A stretch of DNA of 64,000 bases from Opitutaceae bacterium EW11 (GCA_003054665.1 QAYY01000026.1:59924-123923), one strand, 5' to 3'. Numbered from the stretch's first letter, positions 31,030-40,267 are shown. The notes: a model not told the origin generated them from the letters alone. Made by a program: numbers and translations.

Positions 31030-31869
31030 ATGGCTTCGCATCCAGCCGGGCTCAACTGTTTTCTATTGCGGGGGGCGGGCGGTGCGCGCCATTTCAACGG
31101 GACCTTGGCTACGTTCATTCATCCCACGGCGATCGTCGAAGAAGGTGCTCAACTCGGAGCCGATTGTGAGATTCAGGCTTACGCGGTCGTCACAAAGCAT
31201 GCGCAGCTTGGAGATCGGGTCGTGGTGTATCCGCACGCGACCATTGGCGGTGACCCGCAGTATCTGAAATTCGACCGCCGCATTCCTTCGTTCGTGCGGG
31301 TGGGGACCGGGACCGTTCTGCGCGAAGGGTCAACGATCAACCGATCGATCCATGAAGGTGAAGCGACGGTCGTGGGATCGGACTGTTTCCTGATGATCTA
31401 TGCGCATGTCGGTCACGATTGCTCCGTGGGAGACAACGTCGTGCTGGCCAACAACTCATTGTTGGGCGGGCATGTGACGGTTGGTAATTTCACCTTCGTC
31501 GGAGGAGGAGCGGCGGTTCACCAATTCACCCGCGTCGGTGAAGGGGCGATGGTCGGCGGGCTCTCTCGCATCAGCTGCGACGTCGCTCCGTTCCTGCTCG
31601 TGGCTGAGCGCGACGAAGTTTCCGGGCTGAATGTCGTTGGATTGAAGCGCCGCGGCCTCCCGCGCGCGACGATCCGGGAGTTGAAGGACGCTTTCCGTAG
31701 TGTGTTTTTCACGACAGGGAACATTCGCACCGTCGCCGGCGAGGCGCTCGCCTCGAACCGCTTCTCGAGTGCCGAGGCGCGACGTTTCCTTGAGTTTTTC
31801 ACATCGGGCAAACGGAGCTTCGCGCGGCCCTCGCGTCGCGGGATCGATGAGGGGACGGATGAATCCTAA
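31030..31869 (+). CDS. lpxA: Acyl-ACP:UDP-N-acetylglucosamine O-acyltransferase
   Basis: This encodes up to 279 residues, with the left-handed beta-helix hexapeptide repeats (FIHPTAIVEEGAQLGADCEI...) and the C-terminal alpha domain (GLKRRGLPRATIRELKDAF). The catalytic region is MIYAHVGHDCSVGDNVVLANN, with the active-site His in the HVGHDC motif. LpxA starts lipid A synthesis. The ATG at 31030 gives 25 extra residues with no family match; the TTG at 31105 (M-ATFIHPTAIV) may be the true start. The 3' end overlaps pdxA by 11 bp, so the genes are coupled. Confidence 0.95.
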   Translation: MASHPAGLNCFLLRGAGGARHFNGTLATFIHPTAIVEEGAQLGADCEIQAYAVVTKHAQLGDRVVVYPHATIGGDPQYLKFDRRIPSFVRVGTGTVLREGSTINRSIHEGEATVVGSDCFLMIYAHVGHDCSVGDNVVLANNSLLGGHVTVGNFTFVGGGAAVHQFTRVGEGAMVGGLSRISCDVAPFLLVAERDEVSGLNVVGLKRRGLPRATIRELKDAFRSVFFTTGNIRTVAGEALASNRFSSAEARRFLEFFTSGKRSFARPSRRGIDEGTDES

Positions 31870-32839
31870 GCTCGCGTTCACCTGCGGGGACCCGGCCGGC
31901 ATCGGTCCGGAGGTGATCGAGGCGTGGCTCGCGGCGCATCCGACCGAGGCTTCGGGCGTGGCACTGGTGGGGCCGGAATCTTGGCTGCGGAGAGTGGCTC
32001 TTCACGGCGCGGCGGCCATTCCCGTGGGCGACCCTGCGTTCGTTGCGGAGACCGGAAAACCTTCCGTGGCCGGAGCGCGCGCGGCTTTGGCTGCGCTGGA
32101 ACGGGCGGCGTCCGGAACGATGGCAGGCGAGTTTTCCGGAGTTGTCACGGGACCGGTGAGCAAGAGCTGGCTGCAGAAAGCAGGATATGCGTTTCCCGGT
32201 CAGACGGAGTTCTTCGCGGAGCGATGGGGGGGCGAACCGACGATGGCGTTTTGCGGAGGGCGGCTGCGAGTTGCGCTGGTGACATGGCACATTCCGCTGC
32301 GAGAAGTCCCGCGTCACATGACCGAGACGGAACTGAAACGCACCGTTGCCGCCGCGGCCGAACTTGCGCTGGCGTGCGGTCCGATTGCGCCGGGAAGTTC
32401 GAGTGGGAAACCCGCGGTGGTCGGGTCGGCCTTCACGCCGCGCATCGGAGTCTGCGGCCTCAACCCTCATGCCGGCGAGGGCGGGATGCTCGGCACGGAG
32501 GAGCGCGATATCATCGACCCTGTCCTGGACCGGCTTCGCGCCGCGTATCCGGGGCTTTCTCGTACCGAGCCGTCGGATACACTTTTCGCCCGCCAACTTC
32601 GCGGAGAGTTTGACGTGGTGGTGGCGCTCTACCACGACCAGGGACTTGCCCCATTGAAGACGGTGGATTTTGACGAGGCGGTAAACGTCACCCTTGGGCT
32701 GCCGCAGGTTCGTACAAGCCCTGACCACGGGACGGCCTTTGGTATCGCGGGGCGGGGGACGGCAAACCCGCGGAGTTTCGCGAACGCCGTTTCCGTCGCC
32801 CGGCTGCTGATTGACCGTCGCGCTCAGAACCGCGCGTGA
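31859..32839 (+). CDS. pdxA: 4-hydroxythreonine-4-phosphate dehydrogenase
   Basis: This encodes 326 residues from the ATG at 31859 (MNPKLAFTCGDPAGIGPEV), which has GAGGGGACGG upstream as a rare good Shine-Dalgarno; an ATG 12 bases earlier is also possible. Motifs: GDPAGIGPE, TGPVSKSWLQKAG, VTWHIPLREV, NPHAGEGGMLGTEE and ALYHDQGLAPLK, the last two carrying metal-binding His residues. PdxA oxidises 4-phosphohydroxy-L-threonine in pyridoxal-5'-phosphate synthesis. It overlaps lpxA and is followed 38 bp later by an IscA-like gene. Confidence 0.95.
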   Translation: MNPKLAFTCGDPAGIGPEVIEAWLAAHPTEASGVALVGPESWLRRVALHGAAAIPVGDPAFVAETGKPSVAGARAALAALERAASGTMAGEFSGVVTGPVSKSWLQKAGYAFPGQTEFFAERWGGEPTMAFCGGRLRVALVTWHIPLREVPRHMTETELKRTVAAAAELALACGPIAPGSSSGKPAVVGSAFTPRIGVCGLNPHAGEGGMLGTEERDIIDPVLDRLRAAYPGLSRTEPSDTLFARQLRGEFDVVVALYHDQGLAPLKTVDFDEAVNVTLGLPQVRTSPDHGTAFGIAGRGTANPRSFANAVSVARLLIDRRAQNRA

Positions 32840-32877
32840 GTTGCGTTCGGTTCCCGTTCGTATTCCTTGGCACCTCC

Positions 32878-33270
32878 ATGTCCGATCCCGTCCAGAATCC
32901 GCCTATGGCCCAAGCTCCCCTTGAAGGCGTCCGGCAGGGCAATGAAACGCTCGCCCGGCTGACGCCCGCGGCCGGCAAGAAAGCAGCGGCGTTGATGGCT
33001 CGGGAACGTCAGGGAGAGTACCTGCGGATCGCCATAACAGGCGGTGGCTGCAATGGTTTAAGTTACAAACTCCGGTTTGTCTCGGATCCGAAAAAAGGAG
33101 ACATTCTTGTTCACTCGGAAGGTGTCCGGGTGCTAGTCGATCCGAAGACCGCGCTCTACCTGAAAGGGACGGTCCTCGACTATTCGGACCGGATGGTTGG
33201 CGGCGGCTTCAAGTTCTCCAATCCCAACGCGAAGGCTAGCTGCTCTTGCGGCGAGAGTTTCAGCGTTTGA
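32878..33270 (+). CDS. IscA/ErpA-type iron-sulfur cluster assembly protein
   Basis: This encodes 130 residues from the ATG at 32878 (MSDPVQNPPM). The A-type carrier core is LTPAAGKKAAALM, RIAITGGGCNGLSYKLRF, and KASCSCGESFSV. The three cysteines are at the expected GGGC-NG and C-S-C-G positions for Fe-S binding. A 30-residue N-terminal extension is variable. A-type carriers pass clusters to apo-proteins. The gene follows pdxA and precedes infC. It is separate from the suf operon (40651-45384), which has no A-type gene of its own, so this protein could serve it. Confidence 0.92.
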   Translation: MSDPVQNPPMAQAPLEGVRQGNETLARLTPAAGKKAAALMARERQGEYLRIAITGGGCNGLSYKLRFVSDPKKGDILVHSEGVRVLVDPKTALYLKGTVLDYSDRMVGGGFKFSNPNAKASCSCGESFSV

Positions 33271-33387
33271 CGGGCTAGGGCGTATCCCCGGCGCCCCAGA
33301 CCGCGATTGCACCGCTAAATAGGTGTTGTCAGCGCGAGACTTCCACGTGAAGAGTCATTCCGAAGATCCTCACCAAAATACTTATTG

Positions 33388-34074
33388 ATGGCTAATTCGT
33401 TTCCCTCTGCCGGCGGCAATCGCCCAGGCCAGTATCGTCGTACGAACAACGACCCGTTTGCGGCCATTCGCCGCAACCACCGTATCAAGGTTCCGCAGAT
33501 CCGTGTGATCAGTCCCGAGGGCAAACAGCTCGGGATCATGCAAACCGAAAAGGCGCTCCAGCTGGCCGTACAGGTGGGCTTGGATCTGGTGGAGGTGGCT
33601 CCGAATGCGCAGCCACCCGTCTGCCGAATCATGGATTTCGGCAAATACGTTTACGAGGAGCAGAAAAAGCACTCCCACGCGAAAGCGACGGCGAGCAAGA
33701 TCAAGGAGATCGAGTTCACCGCGCGCATCGAGCAGAACGATTTCTACACGAAGCTCCGCCACGCCGAGCAGTTTCTCGACCATGGCAACAAGGTGAAGCT
33801 TCGGCTCAAGTTCCGCGGCCGCGAGATGGCGCACACGGAAATCGGCTTTCAGGTGATCCAGAAGGCGATTGCCGAACTCGACGGCATGGGCCACCCCGAC
33901 AGCGAGCCCAGGCTCCTCGGCAAGCAGATCAATGTGATGCTGACGCCGCTGCCCGTGAACAAGCGTAAGCCCAAGTTCCACGTGCCGGGCGAAGAGGAGT
34001 TGCCGGAAGACGAAGAGATCTCCGACGACGAGGAGAACGACGACGATTCCGAGGCGACGCAGCCCGCGGAGTAA
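33388..34074 (+). CDS. infC: Translation initiation factor IF-3
   Basis: This encodes 228 residues from the ATG at 33388, preceded by an overlapping TTG. The N-domain has NHRIKVPQIRVISPEGKQLGIM, then ALQLAVQVGLDLVEVAP and CRIMDFGKYVYEE. The C-domain has KIKEIEFTARIEQNDF, LRLKFRGREM and INVMLTPLP. IF-3 binds the 30S subunit and monitors initiation. An N-terminal Gly/Arg-rich extension and an acidic tail (EEELPEDEEISDDEENDDD) exceed the length of the E. coli protein. The usual rpmI and rplT neighbours are absent downstream. There is no Shine-Dalgarno at the start. Confidence 0.97.
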   Translation: MANSFPSAGGNRPGQYRRTNNDPFAAIRRNHRIKVPQIRVISPEGKQLGIMQTEKALQLAVQVGLDLVEVAPNAQPPVCRIMDFGKYVYEEQKKHSHAKATASKIKEIEFTARIEQNDFYTKLRHAEQFLDHGNKVKLRLKFRGREMAHTEIGFQVIQKAIAELDGMGHPDSEPRLLGKQINVMLTPLPVNKRKPKFHVPGEEELPEDEEISDDEENDDDSEATQPAE

Positions 34075-34096
34075 TCGATCTGAGGAAAGGCCGGCT

Positions 34097-35149
34097 TTGC
34101 GCGCCTTCTCGAGACATCTCGTCTCCCGGCTGGCTGCAGCCGGCCTTTTGCTGTTCGCGCCTCTCGCGCTCTCAGCCGCTCCGCGATCATCTCCGACACG
34201 GTCCAGCAGCGGCGTGTATGTGGAGATCCGCGGGGTGGAGTACTTGAGCGTCACGGAGCTTGCCCGCCGTGCCGAAATGAAGGCCGTGTGGGTGCAGTCG
34301 GGGCGGCGCGTGCGGATCGCGGGAGACGGCCGCTATATCGAACTCGAAGTGGATTCGCGGGAGGCGAGCGTCGACGGTCTCCGTGTCTTTCTCGGCGAAC
34401 CGCCGCGGATGTACAAACGCACGCTCTATCTCAGCAAGATCGACGCGGAGCGATACGTCGGCCCGATGGTCGGAGAATACGGGCGTTCGACACCGCAGCC
34501 GGTGAAAGTCGTCGCGCTCGACGCCGGCCACGGCGGAAGGGATACCGGGAAGGTCAACGCGCGAATGAAGCTGTTCGAGAAAACCTTCACACTCGATGTC
34601 GTCTTCCGGCTGAAAAAGCTGCTCGAGGCCCAGGGTTTTCGCGTCGTGCTGACTCGAACCGAGGATAAATACATTGAGCTCCCCGACCGGCCGGCAATCG
34701 CGGCCAAGCATGGCGCGGATCTCTTCGTCAGCGTTCACTTCAACTCCGTGGAGGCGTCTCCCCAGCGCGTCACGGGGATTGAGGTGTTCACGATGACGCC
34801 CCAGTACCAGTTCTCGACCGACGACTACAAGCGGGAGGGGACGGACCAGGCGAGGCAGCTCAATCCTGGGAACGTGCACGACGTCTGGAGTAGTGTCGCC
34901 GCATTTCAACTACAGCGCCGCTTGTTGGCCGACCTGAAGACGTCGGATCGGGGCATCAAACATCAGCGCTACGCCGTTCTCCGGCTGGCGGAGTGCCCGG
35001 CGGTGCTGGTGGAGGGCGGCTACCTGTCCAACGACGCGGAGGCGAAAAAGATCGCGTCCCCAGCGTACCGGCAGGATCTCGCGGAGGGGATCGCTTCGGG
35101 AATCAGGGCTTACGCCTCGACTGTGGCCCAAGCCCGCAGGTCGAAGTAA
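34097..35149 (+). CDS. N-acetylmuramoyl-L-alanine amidase, AmiC-like
   Basis: This encodes 350 residues from a TTG at 34097. That start is supported by AGGAAAGG 6 nt upstream and by the resulting signal peptide (LAAAGLLLFAPLALSAAP). Residues 40-125 form a beta-rich region (copper-amine-oxidase-like or AMIN-like). The Amidase_3 domain has VVALDAGHGGRDTG, LVVF-type helix, VVLTRTED, ADLFVSVHFNS and CPAVLVEGGYLSND, giving the Zn ligands (His, Glu, His) and the catalytic Glu. It cleaves peptide stems from murein in the periplasm. It follows infC by 22 bp and may be co-transcribed. Confidence 0.92.
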   Translation: MRAFSRHLVSRLAAAGLLLFAPLALSAAPRSSPTRSSSGVYVEIRGVEYLSVTELARRAEMKAVWVQSGRRVRIAGDGRYIELEVDSREASVDGLRVFLGEPPRMYKRTLYLSKIDAERYVGPMVGEYGRSTPQPVKVVALDAGHGGRDTGKVNARMKLFEKTFTLDVVFRLKKLLEAQGFRVVLTRTEDKYIELPDRPAIAAKHGADLFVSVHFNSVEASPQRVTGIEVFTMTPQYQFSTDDYKREGTDQARQLNPGNVHDVWSSVAAFQLQRRLLADLKTSDRGIKHQRYAVLRLAECPAVLVEGGYLSNDAEAKKIASPAYRQDLAEGIASGIRAYASTVAQARRSK

Positions 35150-35275
35150 TCGGCGGCCCGATCCGTTCGCGGCGAGTCGGGCGGGCGTTTTGCGCCAAGC
35201 CGATTCGGGAGCGGATCTGGACGGGAGCGCCGCGTCGTTCGCGAGAGCAACAGGGCGCCCGAGCCGTGCAGGCGG

Positions 35276-36295
35276 TCAGCGTCCGCTGGCGCGCTTCGTG
35301 AGGATATCCTGAAGCCAGGTGTCCACGGGAGCGTCGCGCCACGCCGTCAGCCAGAGGCTGCCCAGCATCTCGCCGGCCGCGAGAATTCGACCTTCCAGAA
35401 ACGCTCGGCCCTCCTTCGACTGCGGCTTCTCCGGGGAGAACTTGCCGTCTTTCTCGAGCTGATACAGAGGCTCGACCAGCGCATTCGACTGGCCGATGTA
35501 ACGCGTCGCAGCGGCGAAGATCGGGTCGCGGGAATCGCCCGGGTCTTTGGAAACCAAGTGCGCGGGCTTTTCTTCCTTGGCGAGGGCCTCGAGTGAGAAT
35601 CCTCCCGTTTTCATCAGAAAGTCGCCGTCGATGAGAGCGTGGAAGGTCTTCGAGGTGGTGTAGCTGTGAGGATTGTCACCAATCCAGCCATTGTGAAACC
35701 GCGTGGTGTGAAGCGGCTGGGCAGCGTCGGCCACGTAATGGCCCATCACTGCCATCACATAGATGACGTTGGCACGAGCGTTCTCGATTTCGACGGTCGT
35801 GCCTCCGAACTGCTCGTAGGCCTTGAGGTACGAAAATGCCGATTTGAGTTTTCCGTAGTTCTCCGCGATGGCCCAGGGAAGAAATCCGGGAAATTCGCGC
35901 GTGTGGTCCTTGTTCTTCGCCGGATCGACCGAGGGAAAACGTTCGGGGTGCTTCTCTTTCGCGAGCGCAAGCTGGCCGGCGTAGACGAAGCGAAACTCCG
36001 GAATCGTGGCCAACGTGGAGTCCGTCCAGGACAGATCCTCGACGTCGAGATAATGATCGGGGCCGCCGCAATGGCGAAAGGGCAGGTCCGGAACGTTCCG
36101 CCAGCGGTCCGGTTCACCGGCGAGAAAGGCGATGCGCTCGCGCGCTTCCCGATTCTGGACGAAGGCTGGAAAATCGCGCGGCAAGGAGGAGAGCGCGAGA
36201 AGGTTCACAGTGCGGTGCCCCTCGTAGTCCCAAGCAAGTGCGCCCTGGGACAGCGTGAGGAGCAGCGTGGATACGGCGAGAAGACGGCGGCACAT
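35276..36295 (-). CDS. Secreted S1/P1 nuclease-like or zinc-dependent phospholipase C-fold protein
   Basis: This encodes 339 residues from the ATG at 36295, giving the signal peptide MCRRLLAVSTLLLTLSQGALA with cleavage exposing WDYEGHRTVN. The new N-terminal Trp and the GHR motif are Zn ligands in the S1/P1 nuclease / bacterial PLC superfamily. Later ligands are GGPDHYLDVEDLSW and MGHYVADAAQPLHTT, followed by HNGWIGDNPHSY. The periplasmic or extracellular enzyme would need three zinc ions and hydrolyse phosphodiesters. A C-terminal extension of about 100 residues has no recognised domain. It is divergent from the TIGR03790 gene (92 bp). Confidence 0.85.
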   Translation of the reverse strand: MCRRLLAVSTLLLTLSQGALAWDYEGHRTVNLLALSSLPRDFPAFVQNREARERIAFLAGEPDRWRNVPDLPFRHCGGPDHYLDVEDLSWTDSTLATIPEFRFVYAGQLALAKEKHPERFPSVDPAKNKDHTREFPGFLPWAIAENYGKLKSAFSYLKAYEQFGGTTVEIENARANVIYVMAVMGHYVADAAQPLHTTRFHNGWIGDNPHSYTTSKTFHALIDGDFLMKTGGFSLEALAKEEKPAHLVSKDPGDSRDPIFAAATRYIGQSNALVEPLYQLEKDGKFSPEKPQSKEGRAFLEGRILAAGEMLGSLWLTAWRDAPVDTWLQDILTKRASGR

Positions 36296-36387
36296 GGCGG
36301 CGGATTTCGTCGGGAAAACTCCGGGACGGCAATCTCGGCTTGTTAAATCCGTGAAACACACCTCGAAATCCGTGGACCTACGAGGCA

Positions 36388-38037
36388 GTGTTCCCGGCCG
36401 TGGTGCGCGTTCGTTTCATTTTCCTCCTCGTGCTGGCGGCTACGGCCGCGGCGGGCGCGTGGCCCGACAGCGACTCGCTCGCGAAGCGCGTGATTGTCCT
36501 TGCCAACTCCAGCGATCCCGAGTCGGTGCGCCTGGCTCGCTATTACGCGGACAAGCGCGGCGTGCCCGCGGTCAACGTCATTGCGCTTCCGACGAGTCTT
36601 GTGGAGGAGATCACTTGGCCGGTGTTCGTGAGCACGCTTTACGAGCCGCTTCAGGAGGAACTCGTGCGCCGGCAGATGATCGAGGCGATACCGACGGACC
36701 TCAAGGATCCGGCGGGCCGGCGGAAATACGCGATTTCGGGGCACCACATATCCTACCTCGTGGTTTGCCGAGGCGTGCCGCTGAAGATTCAAAACAACCT
36801 CGCGTTGTATCGACCGCTGCCGCCGTACACGGACCGGCCGGAGTTTCAGACCAATGCTGGAGCCGTGGATTCTGAGCTCAGCCTTCTGGCGGTCCCGAAC
36901 TATCCGCTCGCCGCCTTCATTCCCAATCCGCTCTATGCGCGTGACCGGCCGAGTATTTTCGAGGAATCGCGAATCGTGAAGGTGTCGCGTCTCGACGGGC
37001 CGAGCTTTGCGAGCGCGCTGGGCTTGGTGGATCTGGCGCTGGAGGCGGAGAAGCAGGGATTGATCGGTCGTGCGTACGTGGATCTGGGAGGTCCGCACAA
37101 GGTGGGCGATGCGTGGTTCAAAACGACGGCCGACGAAATTGCGAAGACGGACTTCGATCTGTCGGTCGACCGGGAACCGTCCACCTTTCCGGCGACGGCG
37201 CGGTTTGACGCACCCGCGCTCTATTTCGGTTGGTACGCCAGCGATCTGAACGGGCCCTTTGCTCAACCGGAGTTCCGCTTTCCGCCGGGGGCGATTGCGC
37301 TTCATCTGCACAGCTATTCGGCGCGCTCCTTGAACTCGGTCTATCAGGGCTGGACGGGACCGTTCGTCGCGCGGGGCGTGACCGCGACGGTGGGAAACGT
37401 TTACGAACCCTTTCTGGAGTTCACGCATCAGCCGCACCTCCTGCTTCGGGCCTTGCTCAGGGGCGACACCTGGGGTGACGCAGTCTACTATTCCGTCCGG
37501 GCGCTGAGTTGGCAGGCGATCGCGATCGGCGATCCTCTTTACCGGCCCTTTGCTCGTGGTTTTTCCGAACAGTGGGAGCATCGGGCGGAGCTGCCGGACT
37601 CGCTTTATCCATATGTCGTGCTCAGGGAACTACACCGGCTCGAGCGCGAAGGGAACGCGGGCCAGGCACTCCAGCTTGCAAAACAGGTGATGGCTGAACG
37701 TCCCAACGCTCCGGTTGCGCTGCGGATGGCGCAGCTGGCCGCGGACGCCGGGTCGACCGACGACGCTCGAACTGCCGCCCGGTGGGTGGCGGCGCTGCCG
37801 GTTTTCAAACCCGCCGAAGTGCCGCTCGCCGAAGAGGCCGCCGGCATGCTCGAGCGGGCCGGCGACGCAGCTGGAGCGCTCGATCTCTACAGGAAGCTTT
37901 TGGCTCAGCCCACGCTGTCGCGGGAATTCCGCGTTCAGGTTCTCGAACGCGGAGCGAAACTCGCGACCCTTGAGAAACGAGACGATCTTGCTGCTGCCTG
38001 GGGCGCCGAAGCGGTCCGACTGTCGCAGGGAGGCTGA
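36388..38037 (+). CDS. TIGR03790 family secreted protein with C-terminal helical repeats
   Basis: This encodes 549 residues from a GTG at 36388. A signal peptide (VRFIFLLVLAATAAAGA) precedes the TIGR03790 domain: VIVLANSSDPESVRLARYYADKRGVP, ISYLVVCRGVPLKI, ALYFGWYASDLNGPF, and GVTATVGNVYEPF. The family has no biochemically established function. Residues about 425-549 form short helical repeats of TPR type (AGQALQLAKQVMAERPNAPVALRM, AGDAAGALDLYRKLLAQP). It is divergently arranged with a secreted S1/P1-like protein, so both may be expressed from one control region. Confidence 0.8.
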   Translation: MFPAVVRVRFIFLLVLAATAAAGAWPDSDSLAKRVIVLANSSDPESVRLARYYADKRGVPAVNVIALPTSLVEEITWPVFVSTLYEPLQEELVRRQMIEAIPTDLKDPAGRRKYAISGHHISYLVVCRGVPLKIQNNLALYRPLPPYTDRPEFQTNAGAVDSELSLLAVPNYPLAAFIPNPLYARDRPSIFEESRIVKVSRLDGPSFASALGLVDLALEAEKQGLIGRAYVDLGGPHKVGDAWFKTTADEIAKTDFDLSVDREPSTFPATARFDAPALYFGWYASDLNGPFAQPEFRFPPGAIALHLHSYSARSLNSVYQGWTGPFVARGVTATVGNVYEPFLEFTHQPHLLLRALLRGDTWGDAVYYSVRALSWQAIAIGDPLYRPFARGFSEQWEHRAELPDSLYPYVVLRELHRLEREGNAGQALQLAKQVMAERPNAPVALRMAQLAADAGSTDDARTAARWVAALPVFKPAEVPLAEEAAGMLERAGDAAGALDLYRKLLAQPTLSREFRVQVLERGAKLATLEKRDDLAAAWGAEAVRLSQGG

Positions 38038-38198
38038 ATCCTTAGGGCGAGGACCGCCGCACGTGGGATGCGTCCAAGTGCGGCAATTGTCAGCTGCAGG
38101 CGACAGATGATCGTGCGTCAGCGGCAACAAATCCGAGCTGGCTTTCGCGAGCTAGCGTGCAGGCGGGCCGCTGCCGCCAGGGAGTCAGATCGAAGGAC

Positions 38199-38843
38199 CT
38201 AGATCTTGTCCACAACCTTGTCGGCCAAACCGTATGCGATCGCCTCCTGCGCATTCAGATAGAAGTCGCGATCTGTGTCCCGATTGATCCGTTCCAGCGG
38301 TTGACCGGAAGAATCGGCGAGGATCTGGTTCAACTCGGCGCGGATTTTTTCCATCTCCTTCGCCTGAATGTTGATATCGGTCGCGGGCCCAACCATGCGT
38401 CCGGAAATCAGCGGCTGGTGGATAAGGACACGAGAGTGTGGATACAGCAGGCGCCGTCCCTTGCGGGCACCGCAGAGGAGAATAGATCCCATCGATGCGG
38501 CCATGCCGGTGACGATGACGGTCACGGGCGAGGAGATCAGCTTCATGGTATCGTACACGGCCATGCCCGCCGTGATCGAACCGCCGGGTGTGTTGATGTA
38601 GAAAAAGATCTCTTTTCCGGGATCAGCCGCCTCGAGGTAGAGGAGGCGTTCGGTGATGTCCTTCGCCGATTCATCGGTTACGGCGCCCCAAAGGAAGATC
38701 TTACGCTCCTTCAGGAACTTCTTCTGAATAAGGGCGGCGACGGGCGCGGCGTGCTTCTGCGCCAGATCGTCTTCGTGCTCCTCGTCGTCATCGTCATCCA
38801 GCCGGGGCGAAATCGGGGTCGAGTGCAGGTTCGTGATGGACAT
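38199..38843 (-). CDS. clpP: ATP-dependent Clp protease proteolytic subunit
   Basis: This encodes 214 residues from the ATG at 38843 (MSITNLHSTP). The catalytic triad is intact: S117 in VTGMAASMGS, H142 in VLIHQPLISG and D191 in RDTDRDF. An N-terminal extension contains an acidic stretch (RLDDDDDEEHEDD) not usual for ClpP and should lie near the axial pore or be processed. ClpP forms a tetradecamer that degrades unfolded proteins with ClpX/ClpA. No clpX or tig is adjacent. Upstream lies an 800-bp noncoding stretch. Confidence 0.95.
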   Translation of the reverse strand: MSITNLHSTPISPRLDDDDDEEHEDDLAQKHAAPVAALIQKKFLKERKIFLWGAVTDESAKDITERLLYLEAADPGKEIFFYINTPGGSITAGMAVYDTMKLISSPVTVIVTGMAASMGSILLCGARKGRRLLYPHSRVLIHQPLISGRMVGPATDINIQAKEMEKIRAELNQILADSSGQPLERINRDTDRDFYLNAQEAIAYGLADKVVDKI

Positions 38844-39646
38844 AGGGGCGTAACGTGCGCGGCGAGAGCGGTTTTGCCAGTAAAAATAGCATGCGCTCTC
38901 CGTCATGCGGGGTGATGCTGCGGGGAGCGTCGATCCCGGACGCGCCTCGACCCTTTCAGCGGCGAACCATTGCGATTGCGCTTCCACGTTGGATTTCTGG
39001 TGGCGGCAAGTTCTGTCTCGTCGTGCCGGGTAATCGGCCGCAGAGCCTCCCGGGGACGTTTTGTTTCCAGGAATCAGCTCGCCGGAATTGGCCAGATTCT
39101 GAAGTGCGGATTCATGTCGGGACGGCGACGACGATCTGCCAGACAGGGTGTCAAACGTTGACGTGCACATGGCGGAGGCTCTCCGCGGTTTGTAGGGTAC
39201 ACCTCAATACGACGCCCTTGCCTGCTTCTGTAGGCACCCACATGGGATTGATCTCGTCGTCCTGTATGTCGCCCAGACAAATTCTGCCGTTGGTCGCTGG
39301 ATCCAGATGGGTGAAACTTCGTGACCGAATTGGCGGGTCCTGCCGGTTCCGTTCCGGGCCAGCTCGCTGAGCCTGATCGTCCCTAACTAGCGACTCAGAA
39401 GTTCAGAAACAGCCCCGGTGGAATGTAAATCACCCGTGAGTGGTCCCCCTGCTCAAATTTCGTGTTTTTGCTTAGGAGCTGACACAAGAGTCAGCGAAAC
39501 AAGGAGAAGGCTAGGTTCTGGCAGGCTGACTTAAGTAAAAATTGAGGTCAATTTTCCGTCAAAATGCAAATAAATAGTAATAGAACGTGCGACCGTGTCG
39601 ATGCACCGCCATAAAAGCGTCATTCAAGTTCCTTACCCCATCTAAT
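38844..39646. other. Long intergenic region between divergent clpP and a secreted-protein gene
   Basis: This is 803 bp without a convincing gene. The right-hand part (from about 39420) is markedly richer in A/T than the surroundings. It holds an inverted repeat GCTGAC/GTCAGC (39478-39495), another GCTGAC at about 39534, and the perfect palindrome 39538-39555, all close to the start at 39647. A minus-strand frame open from about 39402 to 39170 reads protein-like but has no usable start before the Met of NPMWVP; it may be a gene remnant. Confidence 0.5.
39538..39555. promoter_or_regulatory. Perfect 8-2-8 palindrome, probable operator
   Basis: AAAATTGA-GG-TCAATTTT is a perfect inverted repeat with a 2-nt centre, 92 bp before the start of the secreted protein. 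Its symmetry and the AT-rich context suggest a transcription-factor site. No matching regulator is known. Confidence 0.45.
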
Positions 39647-40225
39647 ATGAGTACCAGAGCGTTTCTCGGATATACTCTTTTGGCGGCGTGCCTGACGTTC
39701 GGTGTTAGAGCGGCAGACAGCGCTTCGGATGCGAAGTCAGATGTAAAAGTGCAGGCGAGTTCGGATCTCCGGCTGGCAATCCTCGATTTTGCCCCGACGA
39801 GTCCGGAGCGCGAAGCCCTTCACCAAGCATTTGCCGACAGCCTCGGCACGGCTCTGGGGAAAAAGCTTGGCGGCACCGTGGTCGTGAAGATCACGGAGAC
39901 GGATGCGTTCAGACTCCAGTTCGATCTCAAAACCGGCGCTTACGACGCCGCGTTGGTTGTGGGCAGCAACGTCCCGAACTCACTGAAGAAGGTCGATTGT
40001 GAGATTCTCCGCGCGGTTTCGGATTCTGCCGGACCGGCGAAAGTCTTCCACATGATCGTTCCTCCGGACGATCCGGGGCTGCAGCGCATGATTTCAGAGG
40101 CGTTCCCGGATGCCCTTTCGATGCCCAAGTTCCAGGAGGCGCTGACGCGTTCGGTTGCGGTCAGGATCTCGCCCGACGCGGTCAAACGCGCGGTGAAGGA
40201 AGCTGTGGCCGACACGGTGCACTAA
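39647..40225 (+). CDS. Secreted protein resembling a phosphate/phosphonate-type solute-binding domain
   Basis: This encodes 192 residues from the ATG at 39647. A signal peptide (MSTRAFLGYTLLAACLTFGVRA) precedes a mature part with LRLAILDFAPTSPEREAL, LQFDLKTGAYDAALVVGSNVPNSLKK and KVFHMIVPPDDPGLQRMISEAFPDAL. The pattern of a short alpha/beta domain with a GAYDAALV motif recalls PhnD-like periplasmic binding proteins, but it is shorter. No ABC transporter genes are adjacent. It is monocistronic with its own terminator and operator-like sites. Function is uncertain. Confidence 0.7.
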   Translation: MSTRAFLGYTLLAACLTFGVRAADSASDAKSDVKVQASSDLRLAILDFAPTSPEREALHQAFADSLGTALGKKLGGTVVVKITETDAFRLQFDLKTGAYDAALVVGSNVPNSLKKVDCEILRAVSDSAGPAKVFHMIVPPDDPGLQRMISEAFPDALSMPKFQEALTRSVAVRISPDAVKRAVKEAVADTVH

Positions 40226-40267
40226 TTTCGGGAAACGCTTGTGCGGCCCATGCCGCATCAACCCGTC

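Noticed and set aside
39170..39402. Minus-strand open frame with protein-like composition (segment DDEINPMWVPTEAG)
   Set aside because: No ATG, GTG or TTG near the beginning, short length and no family match. It may be a gene remnant but cannot be supported as a gene.
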